Position numbers and translations under genes: made by a program | The notes under the pieces: generated by a model | What the model saw: the letters and a program-made list of their open reading frames with translations, nothing else | Database searches by the model: none | What the model was told of the DNA's origin: nothing | In this document: positions 1 to 9,341 of the stretch, one piece after another | How the letters are laid out: every line of letters begins with the position of its first letter | Position numbering within the stretch: position 1 is the stretch's first letter | Source: UBA2210 sp036825195 | GTDB taxonomy: Bacteria > Desulfobacterota > Syntrophia > Syntrophales > UBA2210 | Length of the DNA stretch: 64,000 nucleotides | NCBI GenBank assembly: GCA_036825195.1 | Contig: DAISYQ010000001.1 | Location: forward strand, 1 to 64,000 | Reading direction: 5' to 3'

Positions 1-424
1 TCAGGTCTTCACGGGTTTCTCTCGACCGGATCACGTAAAATGCGTCATCCTTGACTAACACCTCCGGAACCCTCGGCCGAGAGCAGATCGGGCCGACTAC
101 ATCGGAACGGAGATCCTCCCGCTTCCTGAGTCCTACAGGCCGGATCTCATGATACGAATTATACAGACAGGGTCTCGTAAGATCATTCATTACGGCGTCA
201 GTTATAACAAATCTCTTATCCGCGTTGCTCTTGGTATACAGTACCTTACAAACCAGAATACTTGCATTCCCGACGATCATCCTGCCTGGTTCAAAAATTA
301 AGGTACAATCGATATACCGGGCGCTGTCCATAATAGCTTTAGCATATGCCTCCGGATTAGGCGGCGTTTCCTGATCATAGGTAATCCCCAGACCGCCCCC
401 CAGAGTATTCGCAATCTTGATAGA
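1..424 (-). pseudogene. lysA: C-terminal fragment of diaminopimelate decarboxylase
   Basis: The complementary strand carries an open frame with the C-terminal half of PLP-dependent diaminopimelate decarboxylase (meso-diaminopimelate to lysine). Landmarks are GGGLGI (400-383), EPGRMIVGNASIL (about 292-254) and DAVMNDLTRP (199-170). The frame is still open at the left edge of the window, so the extreme C-terminus lies outside. Homology stops near 424; upstream the frame runs into an unrelated stretch and a perfect palindrome (477-496), and no start codon or N-terminal barrel with the PLP lysine is present before the next gene. About half of the usual ~415 residues is missing. It is therefore read as a 5'-truncated pseudogene; the family is clear, the truncation event is inferred. 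Confidence 0.8.
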
Positions 425-476
425 ATGTAAGTTGTGAAGAAAACTAGAACGCGGCTGCTTCAAGAATAGTGAAGCT

Positions 477-496
477 CCCCGCGGCAAGCCGCGGGG
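477..496. repeat. Perfect REP-like palindrome
   Basis: Two 9-base arms, CCCCGCGGC and GCCGCGGGG, are separated by AA. The element sits exactly between the truncated lysA and the end of the DRE-TIM gene. It has no T-run on either side, so it is not a classical terminator, although it could still block 3' exonucleases. The GC-rich palindrome in AT-rich surroundings looks like a repetitive extragenic palindrome or the hairpin end of a small transposon, and it is a candidate for the site where lysA was broken. Confidence 0.6.
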
Positions 497-549
497 TATT
501 TTGCAGAGAGGGTTAATAAAAAACCAACAATAGACCTTCAACAACGGTA

Positions 550-1761
550 CTATTTGTTTGTTACAGCATCAACAACCATCTTAAACTCATGATCTGTCAA
601 TGCGTGGTGTTTATCAATTGCTTTTGCTTTTACCCGATTCAGAATATCCGTAACTACTGCTTCATCGGGTATAGGAATACCTAATTGTTCCATTTTCACT
701 TTGATAGATGTGCTACCGCTCATTTTTCCAACTATAATTTTTCTGTTTCTACCTATAATACCGGCAATATCAGTACCTGGAGGATTTGCTTTCCCTGCCT
801 TTGCCATTTTGAAGACAGAATCAATTGCAATGCCTGACTCTTGGGTAAAAACTCGTTCACCTACCAATGGCCAATTTGCTTGTAATGGAATCCTAGACAG
901 TTCTTCCACAAGCTGTGAAACCTTGTAAATGTTTTCCATTTTGATTCCTGTTTCAACTCCAAGCATTAATTCAAGATCCATTACTACGGTTTCCAATGGT
1001 GCGTTACCTCCCCCCTCACCAAGACCGTTTACGCAAGCATGAATAACATCTGCACCGGCCATAACCGCTGATAGGGCACCTGCTGTGCCCATACCATAGG
1101 TGTTGTGTGGGTGAATTTCGATGCTTTTATCCGTCAATGACTTAACACGCCGTACAAAATGGTAGAGTGACTGAGGTAGGCAAGTCCCAAGTGTATCGGC
1201 CAGAGCTAAGGCATCTATCTCGCCTTCCTTAAGAATTTTTTCAATCATTTTTCGAACAAAGTCCCAAGGCGACTGCGTGGAACGCATCAAAAAGGCGGTT
1301 ACTCGAAGCCCGTTTTCTTTAGCAAAATGTGAAGCTCTTATTATTTTTTCCGTTGTTTCTTCAAACGTCCATCCGAAAGCTTCTATTTGTGGCGGAAAGG
1401 TCGTAATCTCTAGTTCAATAGCAGAACATCCTGCGTCAGCCGCCTTTTGGATATCCCCCTGTACCGAGCGGCAGAACCCTACAATTTCGGCAGAAAGTCC
1501 TAACGAGCTCAAAACACTAACAGCCTCAAAATCATCCTGAGAAACAGCAGGCATCACCTCAATACGATGAACTCCCAGCTCGCTTAATGCCTTTCCTATT
1601 AAAATCTTATCTTCCTTTGTAAAAACTACTCCAGCGAACTGCTCACCGTCACGAAGCGTTGTGTCGTGAAGGTAAATCTTTTTAGGTAAAAACTTCTTTT
1701 CCGCAGTTACTTCTTCTATAAAATTCAAAGGACTACTGTTAACTCGCTTCCAATCTTCCAT
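550..1761 (-). CDS. Homocitrate/isopropylmalate synthase-like DRE-TIM metallolyase
   Basis: A 403-residue enzyme of the DRE-TIM family. HDTTLRDGEQ near residue 32 supplies the catalytic Arg and a metal-binding Asp, and HPHNTYGMG (about 218-226) the two metal-binding histidines. GLGEGGGNAPLE is the glycine-rich motif typical of isopropylmalate, homocitrate and Re-citrate synthases rather than of aldolases. The region after about 300 resembles the subdomains of those synthases, but the LeuA allosteric domain is absent. Reaction expected from the family: acetyl-CoA condensation with a 2-oxoacid, or the reverse cleavage. It is last in a seven-gene operon with a 2-hydroxyacid oxidase and a PrpD-type dehydratase, so a catabolic role is more likely than leucine synthesis. 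Substrate unknown. Confidence 0.85.
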   Translation of the reverse strand: MEDWKRVNSSPLNFIEEVTAEKKFLPKKIYLHDTTLRDGEQFAGVVFTKEDKILIGKALSELGVHRIEVMPAVSQDDFEAVSVLSSLGLSAEIVGFCRSVQGDIQKAADAGCSAIELEITTFPPQIEAFGWTFEETTEKIIRASHFAKENGLRVTAFLMRSTQSPWDFVRKMIEKILKEGEIDALALADTLGTCLPQSLYHFVRRVKSLTDKSIEIHPHNTYGMGTAGALSAVMAGADVIHACVNGLGEGGGNAPLETVVMDLELMLGVETGIKMENIYKVSQLVEELSRIPLQANWPLVGERVFTQESGIAIDSVFKMAKAGKANPPGTDIAGIIGRNRKIIVGKMSGSTSIKVKMEQLGIPIPDEAVVTDILNRVKAKAIDKHHALTDHEFKMVVDAVTNK

Positions 1762-1853
1762 TATTATATTCTCCTTCTAATGTGTGTATTCAACCGTAAT
1801 TACACTTAATTTCTTTATATAAATGTTTGTACTCCAACCTGTTTTCTGTTTGA

Positions 1854-3242
1854 TCATTTTCCCTTTAGTAGCTTTGTCAGAATTGAAATATTACTAACAG
1901 TCTCTAGCGATTCAACAGTTTCAATTATTGCACTGATCTGTTTCTCATCGAATACTGTCGAGGCAAGTACCTTGAATTTATCTTTAAGTTCCTGTTTGGT
2001 GAATGGGTTTTGTGGGGTTCCTTTAGAATATTTAACAGTCTTTTTAAAAATTCTTCCATCATACGTTTTTACTTCTACAGCAGAAGGAATTGCCAATCCC
2101 TTCTCTTCACTGAATATTTTCTCGGCAACAGGATCAACCTCCAGTTTAACCTTTTTGGCAACAGCCTCAGCCTCTCGATTATGGAAAATGTTCTCCTCGC
2201 TCATCCATTCATGTCCAGGCAGTTTTTTGAGAGCGATCATAGAAACTGCATGTGGTAGACTGAACTGTGCGTTAATGATAGACTCCACTTTTTCAGGGCT
2301 TGATAAAAGATCTATGGCTCTCTTTATCGTTTTTATATTGATATATTCTATATCCTCAGTATTAATTGTATTTTCATCAAATATATCCTTCACTGCATCT
2401 ACGCTTGTATGACCCCACGTGCAAAGAGGATATGGTTTAAATTTCGTATCAAGGATATTGTAGGGTTCACTAATGTCTCTATTGAGTTCTTCGAAATTAT
2501 GATAATCTGAACCCATAGTGGCCCAAAATCCTGCATCTCCGTCAAAAACATGCGCGATCCCCGACGAGACGCCTTTCTTTGCTAAGAGGCTCCAGAATAC
2601 TCCAGAAAAAGTTGACCATCCAAATTGTCCCTTGGAAAAACCGGTATTATGTTCTGCAGATTTTTGAAGATTAATTGGAAGTACCGCTACTTTCCCCGCA
2701 AGACCAAAAGCGTCATAAAGTCGCTCTTGCTCGAAACCGAATAATTTCCCAGCTACAGTTACAGCATCAAAAATCTGCCATGTTGAGGGGAAATAGGTCC
2801 GAACTTTAGATTGTGATGGCATCGAATACATCATGATGCGGGATCCCACCTCAAAACCTAAAACGATAGCATGAATAACCTCCAAACCAGAAGAGTTTTG
2901 CGTTTCCCCCACTCCGATAGCAGTTGGAACCAGACAGTTTGCTTGATGTGCTGATCCTGCATATACATCATCCATATCCAGCAAATTAGCCAGAGTTGAA
3001 TTAGCCCAGCATGCGAAAGGAAGAGAAACTTTATTATCACTTCCAAAGATAGATGCCTCTTCTCCACTTTTAAACTCTTTTGCTTGGTCAACAATTTTTT
3101 TACCTATTGTTGTGCAATATCCCCCGATAGCACATCCTAAGGTATCTAAGATTAATATTTTAGTATTCTCAATAACTTCAGCAGGAAGAGATTCTTTCTT
3201 TGAATTAACAATGTTATTAATAAGCATTTCTGTATATGTCAT
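1854..3242 (-). CDS. MmgE/PrpD family protein
   Basis: A 462-residue protein covering the full length of the MmgE/PrpD family, whose known members are 2-methylcitrate dehydratase (PrpD), cis-aconitate decarboxylase and iminodisuccinate epimerase. The N-terminal helical domain has the family pattern ILDTLGCAIGG (about 31-41), a DMDDVY-type segment near residue 92 and the GWSTFSGVFW region near 208. The C-terminal small domain contains KPYPLCTWGH near 270. It lies 92 bp upstream of the DRE-TIM gene and downstream of the GlcF-like gene, all on one strand. A cofactor-free dehydration or isomerisation of a tri- or dicarboxylic acid made in the same pathway is the natural inference; the exact substrate cannot be read from sequence. 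Confidence 0.88.
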   Translation of the reverse strand: MTYTEMLINNIVNSKKESLPAEVIENTKILILDTLGCAIGGYCTTIGKKIVDQAKEFKSGEEASIFGSDNKVSLPFACWANSTLANLLDMDDVYAGSAHQANCLVPTAIGVGETQNSSGLEVIHAIVLGFEVGSRIMMYSMPSQSKVRTYFPSTWQIFDAVTVAGKLFGFEQERLYDAFGLAGKVAVLPINLQKSAEHNTGFSKGQFGWSTFSGVFWSLLAKKGVSSGIAHVFDGDAGFWATMGSDYHNFEELNRDISEPYNILDTKFKPYPLCTWGHTSVDAVKDIFDENTINTEDIEYINIKTIKRAIDLLSSPEKVESIINAQFSLPHAVSMIALKKLPGHEWMSEENIFHNREAEAVAKKVKLEVDPVAEKIFSEEKGLAIPSAVEVKTYDGRIFKKTVKYSKGTPQNPFTKQELKDKFKVLASTVFDEKQISAIIETVESLETVSNISILTKLLKGK

Positions 3243-3385
3243 TTATTCCTCCTTAATTTGATAATCTCTTCTGACACCTAATCACGGTCTTTAATCATTA
3301 TGGTATTTATGAACCCATAGTGCGATATTGGACCTTTTTGTCATTGAAACATACCGTACTTAGCTAAGAGAGCCTCTTTTTCTTT

Positions 3386-4564
3386 TCAAATAGCCATCGA
3401 AACCAAGGCCGTTATATCCATAACCTCTATTGAATCTGTTTTCCCCAAAGATTTAACCGCATCACTTAGAGTTATGTTGCAAAATGGGCATGCTGTTAAT
3501 AATATTTCTGCTCCGGTATCGAGTGCCTGTTGAACTCTTCTTTCGGCTATTTTCTGGGATGAGGTTAATTTTTCAGGCGGTTCCATCCACATTCGGCCGC
3601 CACCCATACCACAACAATCGCTGAGCTTTTTATTGTTTTCTATTTCTTTGAAGGTAATACCGGGAATACGTTCAATAAGCCTCCTTGGCTCTTCGAATAC
3701 TCCGCTGTGTCTCCCCAAATAGCAAGGATCATGATATGTAACTTTCTTATTTACCTTTGTTGAAAACTCTAACTTTCCCTGATCTAAAATATCATTAAGA
3801 AACTGAGTGTAATGCTGAACTTTTAACCCATTAGAATCGGTAGGGTACTCTTTGATAAATGTGTAATAGCTATGGGGATCTCCCGTTATAATATAGCTGA
3901 TTCCTGCTTCCCTAAACATGTTAGTATTAGTCTCTGCCAAATATTCTCCAAGAGCATTTTCGCCCATTCTCCGAGCTTCATGTCCATCACAGCACTCATT
4001 TTCTAAAATTCCAAAATTAATATTTGCATTTTTGAGAATCTTGCTTAGATATTTTGCTATTTTCTGGCCCAAAGGATCATATGAAGATGTGCAGCCTACA
4101 AAATACAATACATCTGTTTTATTGTCTTTAGAGACAAACGGGATATTAAGACCAGTGGCCCATTTCGTCCTTTCATGAGAAGGGTTACCCCATGGATTAC
4201 CACGAACATAAAGATTCTTTAAAACCGCCGTCTGCCCAGGCATTGGCCCTTTCATTTTTTCAATTAACAGATATTCCCTTGCCTTTTCTACTAATTCCCG
4301 AATTGGAAGCGCCATCGATACCTTTGTACACATTACCTCGCATTTCCCACAAGTTGTACATGAATAGACTAAGTCACGTAGGCTTTCGGAAAATTCGCTC
4401 CATTTGAACCCGTAATAGATAGCGCGGTTAATCCCAAAAGAACCCTGCGTGACCCTAGTATCAACAAGAGGACAGAATAAATTACATAAATGACATTTTT
4501 TACATGCATTGAGCGTTTCAATTAATTGATTTTCTATGTTTTCCGTAAGCGCCTCTTCGTTCAT
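3386..4564 (-). CDS. GlcF/HdrD-like (Fe-S)-binding oxidoreductase subunit
   Basis: A 392-residue soluble protein with two N-terminal 4Fe-4S motifs (CKKCHLCNLFCP near 16-27 and CTTCGKCEVMC near 69-79) followed by two cysteine-rich CCG-type domains, including HDPCYLGRHSG and DCCGMGGGRMW. This is the layout of glycolate oxidase subunit GlcF, LutA/LldE and heterodisulfide reductase HdrD. Its ATG overlaps the stop of the FAD oxidase gene by one base (TAATG), indicating translational coupling, so the two products very likely form one complex. It should pass electrons from the flavin subunit to a quinone, ETF or thiol acceptor. No membrane segment is seen. Confidence 0.88.
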   Translation of the reverse strand: MNEEALTENIENQLIETLNACKKCHLCNLFCPLVDTRVTQGSFGINRAIYYGFKWSEFSESLRDLVYSCTTCGKCEVMCTKVSMALPIRELVEKAREYLLIEKMKGPMPGQTAVLKNLYVRGNPWGNPSHERTKWATGLNIPFVSKDNKTDVLYFVGCTSSYDPLGQKIAKYLSKILKNANINFGILENECCDGHEARRMGENALGEYLAETNTNMFREAGISYIITGDPHSYYTFIKEYPTDSNGLKVQHYTQFLNDILDQGKLEFSTKVNKKVTYHDPCYLGRHSGVFEEPRRLIERIPGITFKEIENNKKLSDCCGMGGGRMWMEPPEKLTSSQKIAERRVQQALDTGAEILLTACPFCNITLSDAVKSLGKTDSIEVMDITALVSMAI

Positions 4565-5976
4565 TACACTTCTCCTTCAAGATTTCCGCGGTTGAGAATA
4601 TTGTTAGGATCAAAAAGATTTTTAATCTTCTTTATTATTTCATAACTCGTGTCGCCGTATGTTTCTCTATATAAAGGGAGACGATAAGGGAACCATCCCC
4701 AGTCGCCGCCAATACCGCCATATTTAAGCTGCAACTCTTTTTCTACATTCCAAATATCATCTATAAATCTCTTCATTTTTTCATCGGACCACCCGTGTGG
4801 ATACGTTAAATAACAATGAAGAGAACCAGAACCCACATGTCCATAAAGATATGCTTCTGTTTCAGCAATAAGATCTGTCCTTGCCTCCGTGATATGTTCT
4901 AAACTTGTTATAGCTTCTGCCATACGTGGAAGAATGGGGTTTACTTCTATGGCTCTACCCCCTTTCTTTCCCTTTTCTTTTCCCCATCTCATAACGTTTT
5001 CTCGAACAGCCCATACATTCTCTGCAACTTCTTGATCTTTAATAACGAAAGCCTCCGTAGCTCCTTCGCTTTTGAATAGGTCGACCACTTCTTGAGCATT
5101 TCTTGTGGCTTCTTCCTTTGTTCTTCCCATTGCTTTAATTACAGCCATAGCGCCTTCCGGAAAATTTAGCCCATAGTTCTCACATCCAACTTTACAGGCT
5201 TTTTTACCCACAAATTCCCCATCCATGGGAAGAGGTAACTTTTTTTGATACATAAGTGTCATTACATGTCCCACTTCTTCGTTTGTTTTAAAGAAACCGA
5301 CGGCGTCAACCGTTTCCGGCATAGGGACAAGAATCATTCGTATTTTCGTAATAACACCCAACATTCCTTCAGAGCCTATAAATACCCTTCCTAAATCCCA
5401 GCCAGCAGATCGTCTCAAACACTTTGAACCTGTTTCGATTACCTCTCCTGTCGGTAAAACAACCTCAAGACCCAGCACATTGTGTACTGGTCGCCCAAAA
5501 ATATTATCTGCCAAGTGTCCTATGGTGTTAATACTGACAGCCCCCCCCATGCTGGAACCTGCCTGTGTTTGAATCGGAAGGAAATATCCAAGTTTACCTA
5601 TTTCTCTTATAACTTTACCTGTCTTTATTCCGGGACCACATTCGAGATACTGATGTTCCTCATCTATATTTAGGAAATTCATTCGCTCTGTGCTCATTGT
5701 TATGCCTTGATGTTTTGGCTTGGTTGGAAATATTAAATCCGTACCGGAACCATATGTTGTCACGGGTATGTTATGTTCTGTGGCGTACATTAGGATCTTA
5801 GCAACCTCCTGGGCATTACCAGGCTGAATCACAACATCCGGCAAAAATTCTTCTTCAACATCATATGGTAACAAAGTATCTGCATAATTTATTCGCTCAA
5901 ATAAATCTCCATACACATAATTCTTACCCACAATATTTTCTAAATCACAAACTAACTGATCTAACCCAATATTCAT
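4564..5976 (-). CDS. FAD-binding oxidase, GlcD type (2-hydroxyacid dehydrogenase)
   Basis: A 470-residue flavoprotein of the VAO/PCMH fold. The FAD-binding PP-loop region reads VTTYGSGTDL near 85 and a TQAGSSMGG segment lies near 138, but the usual GGLA..RG string is diverged. The C-terminal oxidase domain ends with LFDPNNILNRGNL, the family signature. Expected reaction: oxidation of a D-2-hydroxyacid to a 2-oxoacid, with electrons passed to the adjacent GlcF-like subunit. An in-frame ATG exists 30 bases upstream, but GGGGAGG lies about eight bases before the ATG at 5976, so that start is preferred. The C-terminus (WGWFPYRLPLYRETYG) is aromatic-rich, somewhat like p-cresol methylhydroxylase/vanillyl-alcohol-type members, so an aromatic alcohol substrate cannot be excluded. 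Confidence 0.85.
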   Translation of the reverse strand: MNIGLDQLVCDLENIVGKNYVYGDLFERINYADTLLPYDVEEEFLPDVVIQPGNAQEVAKILMYATEHNIPVTTYGSGTDLIFPTKPKHQGITMSTERMNFLNIDEEHQYLECGPGIKTGKVIREIGKLGYFLPIQTQAGSSMGGAVSINTIGHLADNIFGRPVHNVLGLEVVLPTGEVIETGSKCLRRSAGWDLGRVFIGSEGMLGVITKIRMILVPMPETVDAVGFFKTNEEVGHVMTLMYQKKLPLPMDGEFVGKKACKVGCENYGLNFPEGAMAVIKAMGRTKEEATRNAQEVVDLFKSEGATEAFVIKDQEVAENVWAVRENVMRWGKEKGKKGGRAIEVNPILPRMAEAITSLEHITEARTDLIAETEAYLYGHVGSGSLHCYLTYPHGWSDEKMKRFIDDIWNVEKELQLKYGGIGGDWGWFPYRLPLYRETYGDTSYEIIKKIKNLFDPNNILNRGNLEGEV

Positions 5977-6182
5977 CTTACCATACCTCCCCTGCAAACA
6001 ATTCATATTGAGACTTGCAGTAACTATTGAAATTTAATAAGTTTGAAACGCATCTTCTCTCGATTCGGACGACTATTTTAAGCGAGATACACCTATAGAT
6101 TTCTCCTCATATTCTCATTGTTACACGACATTTTTACTTTTACTGTTTTATGTGTTTTACAGACCGGTGTCAGGATTATGAT

Positions 6183-7493
6183 CTACCCAGCACTCATTAG
6201 ACTTGGTAGCCATGTGGTAACTTTGGGAAAAATCATTACAATAATTAGACACAGCACTTGAATCCCAACAAAAGGCACTATTGATCGGTAGATGTCCATC
6301 ATTGTTATCTCTTTGGGTACCACTCCCTTTAAGACAAAAAGATTAAATCCAAATGGTGGGGTGAGATAACCCATTTCCATGTTTACAACAAAAAGAATCC
6401 CAAACCATAACGGATCGAAACCAAGTTTAATGATAATAGGTACAAAAAGAGGACCCATAAGAGTCACAATAGCTGCAGCATTGAGGAACATACCCATGAT
6501 CAAAAACGTTACTTGCATAAAGATAATAATCCACCAACGCCAGATATCTAGACCAACAATAAGTTCGTGTATCTTATCGTGGATACCTGCTACAGCAATA
6601 AGATGGGAAAAACATGCTGCACCAATAATGATCCACATTATCATTGCATTCGTAGTGATTGTAAATAAAAGAGCAGACTTTAATCTTTCAATGGTCAATC
6701 GACGATATACTGCCATGCAACCTAAGGCTCCCAATGCACCTATTCCTGCCGCTTCCGTTGGCGTACACACGCCTGTATACATTGTGCCAAGAACAAGAAT
6801 AACAAGTAACACTGGAAGGACTGCCCCTTTAAGAATCAGAATCTTTTCTTTAAAAGAAAATTTTATATCCACTGCCGGTCCCACATGGGGCTGAATCGAG
6901 CATTTGATGCCGATATATACAATATATAAAAAGGCCAAGAGTATTCCAGGTACGACCCCCCCCATAAATAATTCACCAACAGACACCTCTGCCACACCTG
7001 CATAAACAATCATTATTATACTCGGGGGGATAAGAATGCCAAGGGCACCTCCAGCCATGATAGATCCAAGAACCAACGATTTGTCATATCCGCGTTGCAG
7101 CATAGAAGGCAAGGCTATAAGGCCCATTGAAACAGTAGCTGCAGAACTGATGCCAGACATAGCACCGAAAATGGCACATATAACTATCGTACCCATTGCC
7201 AATCCTCCCCTAACATTTCCAGCCCATCGATAAATTATCTCATACATATCGTCAGCGAGCCCACTATTTTGGAGAAAATTTGCCATCAAAAGGAAAAGTG
7301 GAATGGCTACATAAATAAAGTTTGTTGCATTACCTAACGTTGCGCTCACGACCATAAATAAACCTGACCAGCCCCAAACTATGATAGTGCCAATAATTGC
7401 CACACCTGCCATTGTAAAAGCTATTGGAAGACCCAACGCCATCAGGATCAACAAACCACCCACAACAACGCAAAAAAATAGCCATAAGTCCAT
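6183..7493 (-). CDS. TRAP transporter large permease (DctM)
   Basis: A 436-residue integral membrane protein, the channel subunit of a tripartite ATP-independent periplasmic transporter. It is hydrophobic throughout with about 12 predicted segments. Family signatures include GLPIAFTMAG near 21-30, GAMSGISSAATVSMG near 110-124, ILIPPSIIMIVYAG near 153-166 and TPTEAAGIGALGA near 244-256. It couples sodium- or proton-driven uptake of a carboxylate to the DctP receptor and DctQ subunit encoded just upstream. About 200 bases separate it from the FAD oxidase start, with no obvious terminator, so co-transcription with the catabolic genes is likely. Confidence 0.95.
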   Translation of the reverse strand: MDLWLFFCVVVGGLLILMALGLPIAFTMAGVAIIGTIIVWGWSGLFMVVSATLGNATNFIYVAIPLFLLMANFLQNSGLADDMYEIIYRWAGNVRGGLAMGTIVICAIFGAMSGISSAATVSMGLIALPSMLQRGYDKSLVLGSIMAGGALGILIPPSIIMIVYAGVAEVSVGELFMGGVVPGILLAFLYIVYIGIKCSIQPHVGPAVDIKFSFKEKILILKGAVLPVLLVILVLGTMYTGVCTPTEAAGIGALGALGCMAVYRRLTIERLKSALLFTITTNAMIMWIIIGAACFSHLIAVAGIHDKIHELIVGLDIWRWWIIIFMQVTFLIMGMFLNAAAIVTLMGPLFVPIIIKLGFDPLWFGILFVVNMEMGYLTPPFGFNLFVLKGVVPKEITMMDIYRSIVPFVGIQVLCLIIVMIFPKVTTWLPSLMSAG

Positions 7494-7622
7494 TTTAAAT
7501 TACCCCTGTTTAGAATGGATAAGCATCAGAAGAGATGTATATCCGAATTAAATAAAATCTTAGAGATGCAATCACTCAGATTGCCATTTGGGCAGAAGAA
7601 TAAGCATACGCAATGAAATTAC

Positions 7623-8117
7623 TTACTCATCACCAATTAAGGTAATTATATGTCGAAGATATCGTGCTATTACCTGAATGCATATTAAAAATCCCCCAAA
7701 AAAAATCATAAACCAGACTGGCCACAATGGAAACTCCATCGCACTATTTGATGTTTTATGTTCAATCAGTGCAAACCAAAATTCACGACCGCCGAAAAAA
7801 AACAGTACCGCACACAAAATTATAATAAGCGGGAAAGTACACATTTCGACAATCGCCATAGTTTTTGTAGAATATTTTTGGTAAAAAAGGTCCACTCTAA
7901 CATGTTGATCTAAAAGCAGGCAGTAACCACCGCCCAGTAAAGTAATGGTACAAAATAAAAATTGGTTGATCTCCATGGACCACAGTGTAGGGGCATTGAA
8001 GAAATGGCGTGCAATAACCTCATACAAAATCGCAACAGACATCACAATCACCAACCAGCTTAGGATATTTCCGATGAGATTATTAAATGCATCAATTATT
8101 TTTATAATGCTCTTCAT
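7623..8117 (-). CDS. TRAP transporter small permease (DctQ)
   Basis: A 164-residue protein with four hydrophobic segments (about 15-40, 48-70, 88-108 and 130-152), the standard DctQ architecture. The conserved tryptophan-containing stretch APTLWSMEINQF near 43-54 is typical. It associates with DctM in the inner membrane. It stands between the receptor gene and the large permease gene, in the usual P-Q-M order. A perfect 14-bp stem-loop lies just upstream, between the receptor stop codon and this start. Confidence 0.9.
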   Translation of the reverse strand: MKSIIKIIDAFNNLIGNILSWLVIVMSVAILYEVIARHFFNAPTLWSMEINQFLFCTITLLGGGYCLLLDQHVRVDLFYQKYSTKTMAIVEMCTFPLIIILCAVLFFFGGREFWFALIEHKTSNSAMEFPLWPVWFMIFFGGFLICIQVIARYLRHIITLIGDE

Positions 8118-8177
8118 TTTTTTACCTTCTATTCATAAATATCTTTTTAAAAAACTGCATAAGTTGTTTAAAAACAT

Positions 8178-8223
8178 GTGAGACCTTTGAGCAGTGATCC
8201 TATAAAAGACTCAAAGGTCTCAC
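8178..8223 (-). promoter_or_regulatory. 14-bp stem-loop between dctP and dctQ
   Basis: Arms GTGAGACCTTTGAG (8178-8191) and CTCAAAGGTCTCAC (8210-8223) are exact reverse complements around an 18-base loop. The stem begins 18 bases after the dctP stop. No long T-run follows, so it is more likely an mRNA-stabilising structure or partial terminator that lets the receptor be made in excess over the permeases. Equivalent stem-loops follow the binding-protein genes elsewhere in this window (16218, 32864, 63482). Confidence 0.75.
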
Positions 8224-8240
8224 TTTGAATGGCTAGAAGC

Positions 8241-9257
8241 TTATCTACCCTTATCTTTTGCAAATTTCTTGAGAATTTCTACCTGTTTTGCACAAAGAGG
8301 AGACTTTTGTGCATATTCATCATATGCCTCAAGCGCTGCTTTTTTAAATCGGGCTGCCTCGTTAGGGTCTAATTCTATAACTTCAACCCCTTTTTGCTTA
8401 ACAATATCAAGTATTTCGTTATCAATGACTAGACCTTTAGTCATTGAACGCCACATAGTTTCCGTTCCAGCCCTGGTAATTGCTTCCTTATTTGCCGTCG
8501 ATAGCTGATCCCATACTTTTTTACTTATTATTAAATCAACAAGTCCGGGACTGCTCACAGGAGGCATAATCAAATATTTGACCACTTCACAAAATCTATA
8601 ATTTATAAGCGTATACCATGGGTATATTGTGCCATCAATTGTTCCTCGTTGAAGGGCTGTGTATTGCTCAACAGCGGCTATGGAAGCAGGAGCAGCACCC
8701 CATGTTTGCACTGCTTTTGCTTCGCAGCCTCCACCACCTGCTCTTATTTTTTTCCCTTTCATGTCTTCTAATGTATGTACTGGAAACTTAAGAAGCAGAC
8801 TCCTATTATTACAGCTTACTGGTGCAATATAGTGAATACCATGCTTTTCTGCTGCCTCACGCAACACATCGATATATCCATAGTCATAGTATATTTCCAC
8901 AGCCTCCAATGGATTATTCCAGCTATAATAAAATTGACCCGATGCTTCAGGCATATCACCACTAAAATACTGCAACGCGCCACAATACCCTTCAATCGCT
9001 CCTCTTTGTATTGCGGTAAATGCCTCTGCAGTAGGCACTAATTGGCCTGGCCAGAAAACTTTAACCTCTAACTCGCCTTTTGAGTACTCACCTACCTTGC
9101 TGGCAAAATAGTGGTAGTAATCACCTTGATGACTAACTTTGGGGTAAGCGGATTGAAATTTGAGTACAGTCCCAGCATCAGCTACATTCATACCAAGCAA
9201 ACACAACATCAAACTCAAAAATGTGCATCCCACCACGTTTAACAATACTTTTCTCAT
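8241..9257 (-). CDS. TRAP transporter substrate-binding protein (DctP)
   Basis: A 338-residue periplasmic receptor. A signal peptide is evident (positive MRK, a hydrophobic core, and cleavage near ADA at 26-28). The mature part shows the DctP layout, including KGKKIRAGG near 166-174, where the Arg normally forms the salt bridge with the ligand carboxylate, and the VEQYTALQRGTIDG segment near 195-208. The start is supported by AGGGGAG just upstream. First gene of the operon dctPQM-glcD-glcF-prpD-DRE-TIM, whose product presumably captures the substrate those enzymes degrade. Ligand: an organic acid, identity unknown. Confidence 0.93.
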   Translation of the reverse strand: MRKVLLNVVGCTFLSLMLCLLGMNVADAGTVLKFQSAYPKVSHQGDYYHYFASKVGEYSKGELEVKVFWPGQLVPTAEAFTAIQRGAIEGYCGALQYFSGDMPEASGQFYYSWNNPLEAVEIYYDYGYIDVLREAAEKHGIHYIAPVSCNNRSLLLKFPVHTLEDMKGKKIRAGGGGCEAKAVQTWGAAPASIAAVEQYTALQRGTIDGTIYPWYTLINYRFCEVVKYLIMPPVSSPGLVDLIISKKVWDQLSTANKEAITRAGTETMWRSMTKGLVIDNEILDIVKQKGVEVIELDPNEAARFKKAALEAYDEYAQKSPLCAKQVEILKKFAKDKGR

Positions 9258-9341
9258 CTCATCTCCCCTCTCTGATCATTCTATGGCTAAAAATTAATTG
9301 AGTCGCAAAAAGTCGTTACCCTTCCTTTTGGGGAAAAAGGG

